NCBI GenBank assembly: GCA_027485075.1
Contig: JAIXRT010000023.1
Span: 1-11,720 of the forward strand
DNA from: Cytophagaceae bacterium
GTDB taxonomy: Bacteria > Bacteroidota > Bacteroidia > Cytophagales > Spirosomataceae
Length of the DNA: 11,720 bases
Direction of reading: 5' to 3'
The position numbers and the translations under genes were made by a program. Shown here piece by piece: positions 1-6,576 of the stretch (the stretch's first letter is position 1; each line of letters starts with the position of its first letter). Under the pieces are notes generated by a model. It searched no databases and was not told the origin of the DNA. It saw only the letters and a list, made by a program, of their open reading frames with translations.

Positions 1-1434
1 CATTTGGCAGATTACCAAAAATTCTACCAGCGTGTTTCATTGACACTTGGCGGGACACAGGCGCCCGACATACCTACGGATGAGCGCTTACGTCGTTATG
101 CCAAAGGGGAATCGGATCCGTATTTAGAGACGCTTTACTTTCAGTTTGGCCGGTATTTGTTGATTAGTAGTTCGCGGACTCCTGGTGTGCCTGCTAATTT
201 GCAAGGTCTCTGGAATCCACACATCCAACCGCCATGGAGCAGTAATTATACGATGAACATCAATGCGGAGGAGAATTACTGGTTGGCTGAAAACACCAAC
301 CTCCCCGAGATGCATCAGTCGTTTTTGGGCTTTCTCGAGAACCTCGAAAAGACGGGTCGCGTGACGGCGCAAACGTTTTACAATGCACCCGGCTGGGTGT
401 GTCATCCCAACTCGGATATTTGGGCGATGACGAATCCGGTGGGTGATTTTGGGAACGGGGAGCCTAGTTGGGCCAACTGGCCGATGGGTGCCGCCTGGGC
501 GTCTGCGCATTTATGGGAACATTATTTGTTCACGCAGGATGCAAATTTTTTACGTGCGAAGGCGTACCCGTTGATGAAGGGCGCGGCGGAATTTTGTTTG
601 GCATTTATGGTTCCAGATGCACAGGGGCGTTTGATGACGTCGCCGTCGACTTCGCCGGAGAATAAGTTTATTACACCTACGGGTTACATTGGCCAAACCG
701 CTTACGGCGCCACGGCTGACATTGCCATGATTCGGGAATTGTTTTTGGATGTACTAGCGGCTGAAAAAGTGCTCAAAAACGATCCTGCCTTTGCGGCGCA
801 GGTAAGTGCGGCGTTGGCGAAGCTTTTGCCGTATCAAATCGGCGCGGCGGGACATTTGCAAGAGTGGTATCACGAATGGGCGGATCAGGATCCGAAGCAT
901 CGTCACCAAAGCCATTTGTATGGTTTGTACCCCGGGACGCACGTGACCCTAGAGGGGACGCCGGCGATTGCGGCTGCGGCAAAGAAGACGTTGGAGGTGA
1001 AGGGAGACGAGACGACCGGTTGGTCCAAAGGCTGGCGGATAAACCTATGGGCCCGCTTGAAGGATGGCGACCATGCGTATAAGATGTACCGTGAATTATT
1101 GAAATATGTGGAGCCTGACGGTGTGAAGGTGAATTACCAGCGCGGAGGCGGTACCTACCCGAATTTGTTCGATGCGCACCCACCGTTCCAAATCGATGGG
1201 AACTTTGGTGGTGCTGCGGCCGTCGCGGAGATGTTGGTGCAATCCACCCCAGACGCTGTGTATTTATTGCCTGCATTACCAAAGGCATGGGCATCTGGAT
1301 CTGTTTCAGGTCTGAAAACGCGTGGAGGCTATACGCTGACTATGAACTGGGATAAAGGTAAAGTTGTCAAATATTCATTGACACGTCCTGGGGGCGGTAA
1401 GCCGAAGGTTTTTGTGAATGGGGGGTGGAAGTAG
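1..1434 (+). CDS. GH95 alpha-L-fucosidase, 5'-truncated by window edge
   Basis: This is the C-terminal about 478 residues of a glycoside hydrolase family 95 enzyme. The family hydrolyses alpha-1,2-linked L-fucose (some members act on L-galactose) at the ends of glycans, by inversion. The reading frame is open from base 1, so the TTG at 4 is only an in-frame leucine and the true start lies upstream. Counting from that TTG, the (alpha/alpha)6-barrel signatures are all present: NLQGLWN (65-71), TMNINAEENYW (83-93) with N85 and N87, SPSTSPEN (213-220) with E219, and FQIDGNFGG (395-403) with D398. These correspond to the catalytic Asn pair, the general acid Glu and the Asp used in base catalysis in the Bifidobacterium AfcA enzyme. 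The short beta-rich C-terminal domain ends normally at TAG. The signal peptide and N-terminal beta-domain are outside the window, so localisation cannot be read. The gene converges on the ribose operon. The family call is firm; the exact substrate is inferred. Confidence 0.93.
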   Translation, partial: HLADYQKFYQRVSLTLGGTQAPDIPTDERLRRYAKGESDPYLETLYFQFGRYLLISSSRTPGVPANLQGLWNPHIQPPWSSNYTMNINAEENYWLAENTNLPEMHQSFLGFLENLEKTGRVTAQTFYNAPGWVCHPNSDIWAMTNPVGDFGNGEPSWANWPMGAAWASAHLWEHYLFTQDANFLRAKAYPLMKGAAEFCLAFMVPDAQGRLMTSPSTSPENKFITPTGYIGQTAYGATADIAMIRELFLDVLAAEKVLKNDPAFAAQVSAALAKLLPYQIGAAGHLQEWYHEWADQDPKHRHQSHLYGLYPGTHVTLEGTPAIAAAAKKTLEVKGDETTGWSKGWRINLWARLKDGDHAYKMYRELLKYVEPDGVKVNYQRGGGTYPNLFDAHPPFQIDGNFGGAAAVAEMLVQSTPDAVYLLPALPKAWASGSVSGLKTRGGYTLTMNWDKGKVVKYSLTRPGGGKPKVFVNGGWK

Positions 1435-1538
1435 GGGATAGTACCCTATAGATTTCGTTGTTTTAGTGACGGAGAGGTTGTTGTGCTGAAGCGTACATAG
1501 GGCCGTAATGGCATGGGTCAAAGTGGTCACGGGTTCGG

Positions 1539-1704
1539 GCGGTCACACCTTTGGCAAAGCTTAAAGCTTTGCCAAAGGTAAGGGATTCGCCGCATATCAC
1601 GGGTCGTAATTAACAGATTATCAAGTAGTTGATTTTTATATTCAGAGAAAAAATCCCCCATCCCACCTACCTTTGGCAAACCTTGGAGGATTGCCAAAGG
1701 TAAG
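1539..1704. repeat. Dispersed double-hairpin repeat, copy 1
   Basis: This is a 166-bp element with two strong inverted repeats. Hairpin A (1547-1579) has perfect 16-bp arms, ACCTTTGGCAAAGCTT and its complement, around a single A. Hairpin B (1668-1702) has perfect 12-bp arms, TACCTTTGGCAA and its complement, around an 11-nt loop that adds CCT/AGG pairing after one A-A mismatch. The two hairpins share the arm core CCTTTGGCAA, so the arms of one could also pair with those of the other. The same element recurs in the same orientation at 6301-6456. The outer hairpins are almost identical between copies; the spacer has diverged but keeps CAGATTATCA. Neither hairpin is followed by a T-run, so these are not ordinary intrinsic terminators. 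A REP/BIME-like or MITE-like repeat is the best reading. No transposase is present. Confidence 0.85.
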
Positions 1705-1712
1705 GGATTGTC

Positions 1713-1735
1713 GGGATTTTAAATCCCCGCCTTTT
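1713..1735 (+). terminator. Possible weak intrinsic terminator for the fucosidase gene
   Basis: GGGATTT and AAATCCC (1713-1727) form an inverted repeat around a single T. CGC and a run of five T follow on the plus strand. The realistic stem is only about four GC-rich pairs plus A-T pairs, so termination strength is doubtful. The GGGATTTT could alternatively pair with AAAATCCC near 1650, enclosing hairpin B of the neighbouring repeat. It lies between convergent genes, where a terminator is expected. Confidence 0.3.
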
Positions 1736-1751
1736 TAATTTATCAACTTAC

Positions 1752-2744
1752 TTATTTCGCATAAATCAACAACCCCAATCCCAGCACATACAATCCCAGC
1801 ATTACCTTCAACAACTGCTGCGTCCCGGCTGACGCACCCTTAAATTCCTTCCAAATATAAATTCCCCATACCGCTGCCACCACCGTCGCGCCTTGACCCA
1901 AGCCATACGAAACAGCCGCACCCGCCTTTTCCGAAGCCAAAATACTCATCGCCATCCCCACAAACCAGATGGTACCGCCCAATATCCCAATCATATGATC
2001 ACGGAATAACCCCCGAAAATAATCCCCAAAACCCAAGGATACCCCTGAAAATGGCCGCAGCATCTGCCAAGTGTTAAACACAAACGAACTCGCAAAAACA
2101 CCACATGCGAATAATACGAGCGCGGTGTAAGGCGTCAACAAGCCCGCCGACGGGTGCGCAAAATCGAGCGCCATCGCTGCCGCCACATAGCGGTAAAACA
2201 AGCCCATCAAACATCCACTAATCACCGAAAGCATAAGGCCCTTCGTGGACATCCCGCGCGAACTGCCCGTTTGGCGATACGCCATCGCATTCATCAAAAT
2301 CGCGACCGTGATCAAAGCCACCCCGCCAAAAATCACCCACGGATTTCCTACCGGCGTATCCAAATAATTCACTAATACACCTAAAACTAATGCGATTCCG
2401 ATGCCCACCGGGAAGGCCACTGACATCCCCGCGATTCCAATCGCAGCCACCAATAAGATATTTGCCGCATTGAAAACGACCCCGCCGATAAATGCCGAAC
2501 GCAATGCATCGGAACTGCCTTGGCTCAAATCCGCCAAAAATCCGCGGCCTTCCGTTCCCGAGCTGCCTAGGGTAAACGCAAGGACCAATGAGGCCATTAA
2601 AATCCCCAAAACATAATCCCAATAAAACAACTCAAAGCGCCATCCCGCACTTGTCATTTTCTGCGTGTTCGCCCAAGATCCCCAGCAAAGCATGGTCACC
2701 AGGCATAATAACACCGCCGTCGAATAGGTTTCGATTATAAACAT
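1752..2744 (-). CDS. GRP-family (DMT superfamily) sugar transporter, probable ribose importer
   Basis: This is a 330-residue, very hydrophobic inner-membrane protein with about ten predicted membrane helices, roughly at 7-24, 39-59, 84-103, 107-125, 135-153, 169-190, 205-224, 249-270, 276-295 and 311-328. The N-terminal stretch around GSWANTQK (22-29) and FELFYWDY (37-44), and the C-terminal SYGLGQGATVVAAVWGI (279-295) followed by WKEF, resemble the glucose/ribose porter (GRP) branch of the drug/metabolite transporter superfamily. It is the last gene of the four-gene operon. Its ATG lies 2 bp after the TAG of the ADP-ribosylglycohydrolase-family gene, so translational coupling is likely. Ribokinase in the same operon makes ribose the most likely cargo (inference); a nucleoside or another pentose is possible. 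Such proteins are often loosely annotated as multidrug DMT permeases, which the context does not support. Confidence 0.85.
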   Translation of the reverse strand: MFIIETYSTAVLLCLVTMLCWGSWANTQKMTSAGWRFELFYWDYVLGILMASLVLAFTLGSSGTEGRGFLADLSQGSSDALRSAFIGGVVFNAANILLVAAIGIAGMSVAFPVGIGIALVLGVLVNYLDTPVGNPWVIFGGVALITVAILMNAMAYRQTGSSRGMSTKGLMLSVISGCLMGLFYRYVAAAMALDFAHPSAGLLTPYTALVLFACGVFASSFVFNTWQMLRPFSGVSLGFGDYFRGLFRDHMIGILGGTIWFVGMAMSILASEKAGAAVSYGLGQGATVVAAVWGIYIWKEFKGASAGTQQLLKVMLGLYVLGLGLLIYAK

Positions 2745-2746
2745 AG

Positions 2747-4282
2747 CTAATTAGTTAAACGATAAAATCGGTCATTGGTCTTTAACATGGGCTGATCGCG
2801 GTAGATGATCGCATCCATCAGTTTACAGACATAATTCGGATTTGGGTTTTTCAACACCAAACGCACATCGTGTTTCCCCATCGGTAAATCATACGTCCAC
2901 GTTAATTCATGGCGGCGCGTGGTGAAATTAACAGGCAATTTGACCTGCTCAAAAACCTTCCCATCCACATACACATCCACCTCAAAAGCATGCGGGTCCG
3001 TAGATGCCCATTTCGCCATATCTGCCCGTACCACAAATCCTTTTCCCTCAAACGAGAAGCTGTATTCTTGTGTCAAATCTTTATTTATGCCAATTTTCTC
3101 CGTTGGATACAACCCCGCAAAACTCTCCTCAAAAGCAACCGTTTTCGGTGCTTCCGCTGGGATTACCACCGCATCTGCCGTCACCTTGCCCCCATGTGCT
3201 AGGATATTTTTTAATGCATGCTGGTACCCAATTTCATATACATCATTCAGCGATGTCGACGTGTATTTAAAATCAATGTCCTCCGCTTCCTTCAAGCCCA
3301 ATTTCCAATAGGCCGGGATGCGGTCATAGCCCAGCATCGTACCTAAAATTCCCGCCGCCGAAGATGGATTGCAATCCGCATCTTGTCCGCAACGCGTCGC
3401 GATTTCCACCGTCTTGCCAAAATCCCCCTGTCCATACAATAAGCCAATCACCACATAGGCGGAATTTACGGTCGCGTCGATGTTGAAAGGGGCAAAAACG
3501 CCATCCGGGCAACCGATGTCATCCGACCATTTGTTCTGTACCTGCAACCAAGTTTGACGCCAGTCGGTGGGATATTGTTTATGCCAACGGATCACATCGG
3601 AGATGCACTGGTAATATTTGCTCTCCTTAGGAATCGTCTTCAAAGCTTCGGAAACGATGAAATTGATGTCTTGGGACACGAATGCCAAGGTGTAGGCCGC
3701 ACCCAAATACACCCCGCCATAATAGCCATCGCCGTAATTCATGATGTGGCCAATTTTGTCGGAAATTTCGGACGCAGCGTTTGGCATACCTGGCGACATC
3801 AGTCCTGCAAAGTCACATTCGATTTGGTAATCGATGCAATCTGCGTGCGGATTATTTTTCCAATGTCCAGATGCGGGCGGCATCATCCCGTTTAAAATGT
3901 TGAACCGTCCTGCTTGATTCGCATGCCAAAGTGCATAACCTGCCTGCGCATACGATTTTGCGTGCGAGGCTAGCGGAGCTTGCAACCCTTCGCGTTCAAA
4001 CACCTCCACAAATGTCAAATCCATGTATAAATCATCGTAGAGCCCCGGATTTTCGAGCATCGTCTTTTTTAAATAACCGTCGTACCACGGGATCGGTTGG
4101 TAACCATTGATCATCGTCCCGTTATAGCGGAATTCCATAGGACCGCCGAAGGTAACTCCGATGGTTTGGCCGGCCCAACCGCCTTTGATTTTGTTGCGCA
4201 ATTCGGCTTTAGAGATGGTTTTCGTTTGTGCATTTAGGCCAAAAGCGACAATTGCCGCACATAATGTTAAGAGTGTTTTCAT
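2747..4282 (-). CDS. Exported ADP-ribosylglycohydrolase-family protein with C-terminal beta domain
   Basis: This 511-residue protein has a signal peptide with likely cleavage after NAQ (about residue 19), so it is periplasmic or exported. Residues about 25-365 carry the ADP-ribosylglycohydrolase (ARH) fold. The glycine-rich KGGWAGQTIGVTFGG (33-47) is near the start. YDDLYMDLTF (82-91) supplies D83, D84 and D88, and GQDADCNPSSAAGILG (299-314) supplies D301 and D303. The two Asp clusters match the paired magnesium-binding motifs of the family. Residues about 380-500 look like a beta-sandwich, which intracellular ARH proteins lack. The start overlaps the nucleoside hydrolase stop by ATGA (4279-4282). 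The family cleaves N- or O-glycosidic bonds to ADP-ribose; the equivalent gene of the B. thetaiotaomicron rus locus is also called an ADP-ribosylglycohydrolase. Release of ribose from ADP-ribose-like compounds or other ribosides is inference. The substrate is not readable from the sequence. Confidence 0.85.
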   Translation of the reverse strand: MKTLLTLCAAIVAFGLNAQTKTISKAELRNKIKGGWAGQTIGVTFGGPMEFRYNGTMINGYQPIPWYDGYLKKTMLENPGLYDDLYMDLTFVEVFEREGLQAPLASHAKSYAQAGYALWHANQAGRFNILNGMMPPASGHWKNNPHADCIDYQIECDFAGLMSPGMPNAASEISDKIGHIMNYGDGYYGGVYLGAAYTLAFVSQDINFIVSEALKTIPKESKYYQCISDVIRWHKQYPTDWRQTWLQVQNKWSDDIGCPDGVFAPFNIDATVNSAYVVIGLLYGQGDFGKTVEIATRCGQDADCNPSSAAGILGTMLGYDRIPAYWKLGLKEAEDIDFKYTSTSLNDVYEIGYQHALKNILAHGGKVTADAVVIPAEAPKTVAFEESFAGLYPTEKIGINKDLTQEYSFSFEGKGFVVRADMAKWASTDPHAFEVDVYVDGKVFEQVKLPVNFTTRRHELTWTYDLPMGKHDVRLVLKNPNPNYVCKLMDAIIYRDQPMLKTNDRFYRLTN

Positions 4283-5226
4283 AGGTTTTGATGCAAATAT
4301 TTTTTCATGATGCGCGCGATAAAGGCGTCGGTGTCAATGTGAATGCCAATTCGTGCATTGGGTTTTTCGTTGGGTATAATGCGCGTATAGCCAGCATCGT
4401 CCACGCGAATATGTACTTCTTCCGTTTTAAATAATTCAGGATATGCCTCCATGCCAATGGCCACGGGATCAAATAAAGTTGGCGTTTCTTGTCCCCAAAG
4501 GACATATAATCCGCTCAGTGCATTGGTTAAAGGAGACTGGCGTTGTAAAATTTGAGCACGTTTGGTCGCGTCCAATTTTACCATTGCCGTCACATCGAGT
4601 CCTGCATAAATAATATTCGCTCCCGAGTTCACGAATTTTTTTGCTGCGGGAATGTCCACGGCCACGTTCCATTCCGCATGGACTTTTGATGTGGCATCGT
4701 AGCCTAAGCGGAACGAGCCAAACATCGCGTGAATAGCCTTCGCCTTATGTAAGATGTTAGGTTCCAAATCCATCACATCGGCCATGTTAGTGACCGGGCC
4801 CACCGAGAAAATGATGACCTCGCCGGGGTGGCGGTTGAGTTGGGCTTGAATGAAGTTTGCTGCGTTCGTTTTTATGGGTGTCGTTGGTTTGAATCCTTGT
4901 GACCAATAAAATTGCTCGGCAAACCAGTTGGCTCGCTCATTTAGTTTTGACGTATTTCTACCCGCATAAATCGGAATAGTTTGATGCGTTTCTTGGAGAA
5001 ATTTAGTTGCCAAACGGGCACGGTCTTCCGTCCTTCCGTAACAAGTCGTAATTCCTAAAATCTCATAGCGGTCTTGCATCGTTAGCAATAATCCGAGTGC
5101 ATAGGCATCGTCAATGTCATCGCCAAGGTCGCAGTCGAAGATGATTTTTTGCTTCGCAGGAGCTTGACTCGGCTTTTGGGCAAAAACGGGCAGACTCAAG
5201 AATAGCAAACAAATGATTTTTTTCAT
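4279..5226 (-). CDS. Exported inosine-uridine-type nucleoside hydrolase
   Basis: This 315-residue protein has a signal peptide (MKKIICLLFLSLPVFAQ, cleavage near residue 17), so it is predicted to be periplasmic. Nucleoside hydrolases split purine or pyrimidine ribonucleosides into base and ribose. The calcium-binding N-terminal motif appears as FDCDLGDDIDDAYAL (30-44). It matches the canonical DxDPGxDD but has Leu in place of Pro and a loop two residues longer before the final DD. Other family marks are SVGPVTNMADVM (141-152), AEWNVAVD (184-191, with the substrate-binding Asn187) and LFDPVAI (251-257, with D253 as the C-terminal calcium ligand). Length is normal for the family. It overlaps the ribokinase stop by ATGA (5223-5226) and the next gene by ATGA (4279-4282). 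With ribokinase directly upstream and a sugar porter downstream, its role is most likely to free ribose from nucleosides outside the inner membrane. Confidence 0.92.
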   Translation of the reverse strand: MKKIICLLFLSLPVFAQKPSQAPAKQKIIFDCDLGDDIDDAYALGLLLTMQDRYEILGITTCYGRTEDRARLATKFLQETHQTIPIYAGRNTSKLNERANWFAEQFYWSQGFKPTTPIKTNAANFIQAQLNRHPGEVIIFSVGPVTNMADVMDLEPNILHKAKAIHAMFGSFRLGYDATSKVHAEWNVAVDIPAAKKFVNSGANIIYAGLDVTAMVKLDATKRAQILQRQSPLTNALSGLYVLWGQETPTLFDPVAIGMEAYPELFKTEEVHIRVDDAGYTRIIPNEKPNARIGIHIDTDAFIARIMKKYLHQNL

Positions 5227-6119
5227 AGGTCGCTGAGTTTAGGCATGGAGGCTTGCGCGCCGGCGTGCATGACGGAATAGGTGGCAGCGCGGCAACTGAA
5301 TGTTAGCGCATCCGACCAGGATTTTTGATTGGCCAAAGCCACCGCTAAGGCACCATTAAAGCAGTCGCCAGCGGCCGTCGTATCTACGGCTTTGACGGCT
5401 TGGGTGGGTACGAAAAGTTCGTCGTGGACGGATTGATAGTAAGCGCCTTGCGCGCCCAAGGTGATGATGACGTTTTGAACTCCTTTATTTAAAAGGATGT
5501 TGGCCGCTTTTTTGGCTTCTTCCAAATTCGTCACGGCTATTCCTGTTAGCAATTCGATTTCCGTTTCATTTGGTGTAAGCGCGAATAGATACGGATAGAT
5601 GTGATCTGGAATTTTAGCCGCAGGTGCGGGATTGAGGATGACTTTCACGCCCATCCTAGCTGCTTGTTCAATGGCATACCAAACACTTTCCAATGGAATT
5701 TCCAGTTGGATTAATAAGATGTCATCTGCTTCAAAAAGTATAGACGCATTGTCAATGTCGGCCTTGCTGAGATTTCCATTTGCCCCAGAAGCGACGGTGA
5801 TGCAATTTTCGCCCTGTGCGTCTACGTTGATGAGTGCCACGCCCGACGGATTTGCTAAATCCGTTTGTACAAATTCGCTGTGTATCCCCGTTTCGATGAA
5901 TTGATTTCTGGCCATCTCGCCAAAAACGTCATTTCCTACCTTGCAGACAAAATGGGTTTCGCCTCCAAGTTTGGCTGCGGCTACGGCCTGGTTGGCCCCT
6001 TTTCCTCCCGGGTTTAATAAAAATTGTCCACCGAGAATCGTCTCTCCTGGTTTCGGTAGCCTTTCGGATACGATAACCATGTCGGTGTTGGAGCTACCGA
6101 TCACAATGATTTTTGGCAT
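5223..6119 (-). CDS. rbsK: Ribokinase (PfkB family)
   Basis: This cytoplasmic kinase phosphorylates D-ribose at O5 with ATP, giving ribose-5-phosphate for the pentose phosphate and nucleotide pathways. From the chosen start (298 residues) the order is KIIVIGSSNTD (3-13), the substrate-binding GGKGANQ (38-44), TPNETEIELLTG (182-193) and the ATP/anion-hole motif DTTAAGDCF (246-254), with catalytic D252. Length is typical. A longer reading frame begins at 6143 and would add eight residues (MGTSPAKP). I prefer the ATG at 6119 because the core strand KIIVIG then follows the start directly, as in homologues. A promoter-like sequence at 6150-6180 would also leave almost no leader for the 6143 ATG. 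It is the first gene of the operon and overlaps the nucleoside hydrolase start by four bases. The family is firm; other PfkB sugar kinases are less likely given the neighbours. Confidence 0.92.
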   Translation of the reverse strand: MPKIIVIGSSNTDMVIVSERLPKPGETILGGQFLLNPGGKGANQAVAAAKLGGETHFVCKVGNDVFGEMARNQFIETGIHSEFVQTDLANPSGVALINVDAQGENCITVASGANGNLSKADIDNASILFEADDILLIQLEIPLESVWYAIEQAARMGVKVILNPAPAAKIPDHIYPYLFALTPNETEIELLTGIAVTNLEEAKKAANILLNKGVQNVIITLGAQGAYYQSVHDELFVPTQAVKAVDTTAAGDCFNGALAVALANQKSWSDALTFSCRAATYSVMHAGAQASMPKLSDL

Positions 6120-6149
6120 AGGTTTAGCTGGGCTTGTGCCCATTACCCT

Positions 6150-6180
6150 GTAATTTATACTTTTTCTGTTAATTAGTCAA
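6150..6180 (-). promoter_or_regulatory. Possible promoter of the ribose operon
   Basis: Reading the minus strand, TTG (6180-6178) is followed after 20 nt by TAAATTAC (6157-6150). This is a partial match to the Bacteroidota TTTG/TAnnTTTG promoter arrangement. The same bases can be read as a TTGACT and TATAAA pair with a 15-nt gap. Transcription would begin near 6147, giving a leader of about 28 nt for the ATG at 6119. I see no operator or riboswitch in this short leader. The match is weak. Confidence 0.35.
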
Positions 6181-6231
6181 TCATGACATCGCTGGCTCGT
6201 CTGATTCCACTGGTGTTTCGATGTCTGTGGC

Positions 6232-6282
6232 GCTACTCTGGCTCTGGTGCTACTCTGGCTCTGGGGCTTCTCTATCTCTGGT
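6232..6282. repeat. 17-bp tandem repeat, three units
   Basis: The unit GCTACTCTGGCTCTGGT (6232-6248) is followed by a copy differing only in its last base (6249-6265). A degenerate third copy (6266-6282) matches at 14 of 17 positions. The array ends 18 bp before the second double-hairpin repeat. Its function is unknown. Confidence 0.85.
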
Positions 6283-6300
6283 GGGGTCCATACCGCTGGC

Positions 6301-6456
6301 GCGGTCACACCTTTGGCAAAGCTTTAAGCTTTGCCAAAGGTAAGGTTTTCGCGGGATATCAGGGGGTGTTAACCAGCAGATTATCAGTTTATTGGTACTA
6401 AAATGTCAGCCTTTCCACCTACCTTTGGCAAACCTTGGAGGATTGCCAAAGGTAAG
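6301..6456. repeat. Dispersed double-hairpin repeat, copy 2
   Basis: This is the second copy (156 bp) of the element at 1539-1704, in the same orientation. Hairpin A (6309-6341) has the identical 16-bp arms, with a central T instead of A. Hairpin B (6420-6454) has identical 12-bp arms and an identical 11-nt loop. The spacer between the hairpins has diverged and is about 10 bp shorter, but keeps CAGATTATCA and a similar ATATCA motif. Conservation of the hairpins with drift of the spacer suggests that the hairpins are the selected or mobilised parts. The two copies lie just outside the two ends of the ribose operon. Confidence 0.85.
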
Positions 6457-6482
6457 AGGGCGCCTATGGTAAGGGGTACCCC

Positions 6483-6550
6483 AAAGGTTGGGGCTACCCC
6501 AAGAAAAGGAGTCCCCCAAGAAAAGGAGTCCCCCAAAGAAAACGTAGCCC
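6483..6550. repeat. 17-bp tandem repeat with flanking inverted GGGCTAC
   Basis: Two perfect copies of AAGAAAAGGAGTCCCCC lie at 6501-6517 and 6518-6534. Degenerate neighbours lie on both sides, at 6483-6500 and 6535-6550. GGGCTAC (6491-6497) and its complement GTAGCCC (6544-6550) enclose the two perfect units. The palindrome GGGGTACCCC is at 6473-6482. The array lies 26 bp beyond the stop of the ferritin-like gene, so it is in that gene's 3' untranslated region. Role unknown. Confidence 0.8.
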
Positions 6551-6576
6551 TAAAGTTTAGCGACTCAAACTATCAG

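Larger units (their letters stand above)
1435..1751. other. Convergent intergenic region, no gene
   Basis: This 317-bp gap lies between the stop of the fucosidase gene (+) and the stop of the transporter gene (-). I see no supportable coding sequence in it. Its main content is the first copy of the double-hairpin repeat (1539-1704) and a small T-rich hairpin at 1713-1735. GGTCAC occurs twice, at 1525 and 1541, with the second copy at the left edge of the repeat. The segment 1435-1538 shows nothing else recognisable. Confidence 0.7.
6144..6576. other. Repeat-rich intergenic region, no gene
   Basis: These 433 bp lie between the ferritin-like gene and the ribose operon, both on the minus strand. 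They contain a promoter-like sequence (6150-6180), a 17-bp tandem repeat (6232-6282), the second double-hairpin element (6301-6456), the perfect palindrome GGGGTACCCC (6473-6482) and a second 17-bp tandem repeat (6483-6550). Plus-strand open frames cross the region, but they consist of repeat-derived low-complexity sequence. One of them runs on into the antisense of the ferritin-like gene. I see no gene. Confidence 0.75.

Noticed and set aside
124..1294. Long minus-strand open frames opposite the fucosidase gene
   Set aside because: They lie wholly antisense to a gene with full GH95 motifs. Their translations are Arg/Pro/Ser-rich and resemble no family, as expected of shadow frames in a GC-rich gene.
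1432..1448. Terminator hairpin TAGGG/CCCTA just after the fucosidase stop
   Set aside because: The stem is only five pairs, includes the stop codon and has no following T-run.
2154..3895. Plus-strand frames across the transporter and ADP-ribosylglycohydrolase genes
   Set aside because: They are shadows of two well-supported minus-strand genes, with no family resemblance.
1539..6456. Composite transposon
   Set aside because: The repeats are short and have no transposase. No target-site duplication was seen at their outer edges. A dispersed repeat on both sides is a simpler description.
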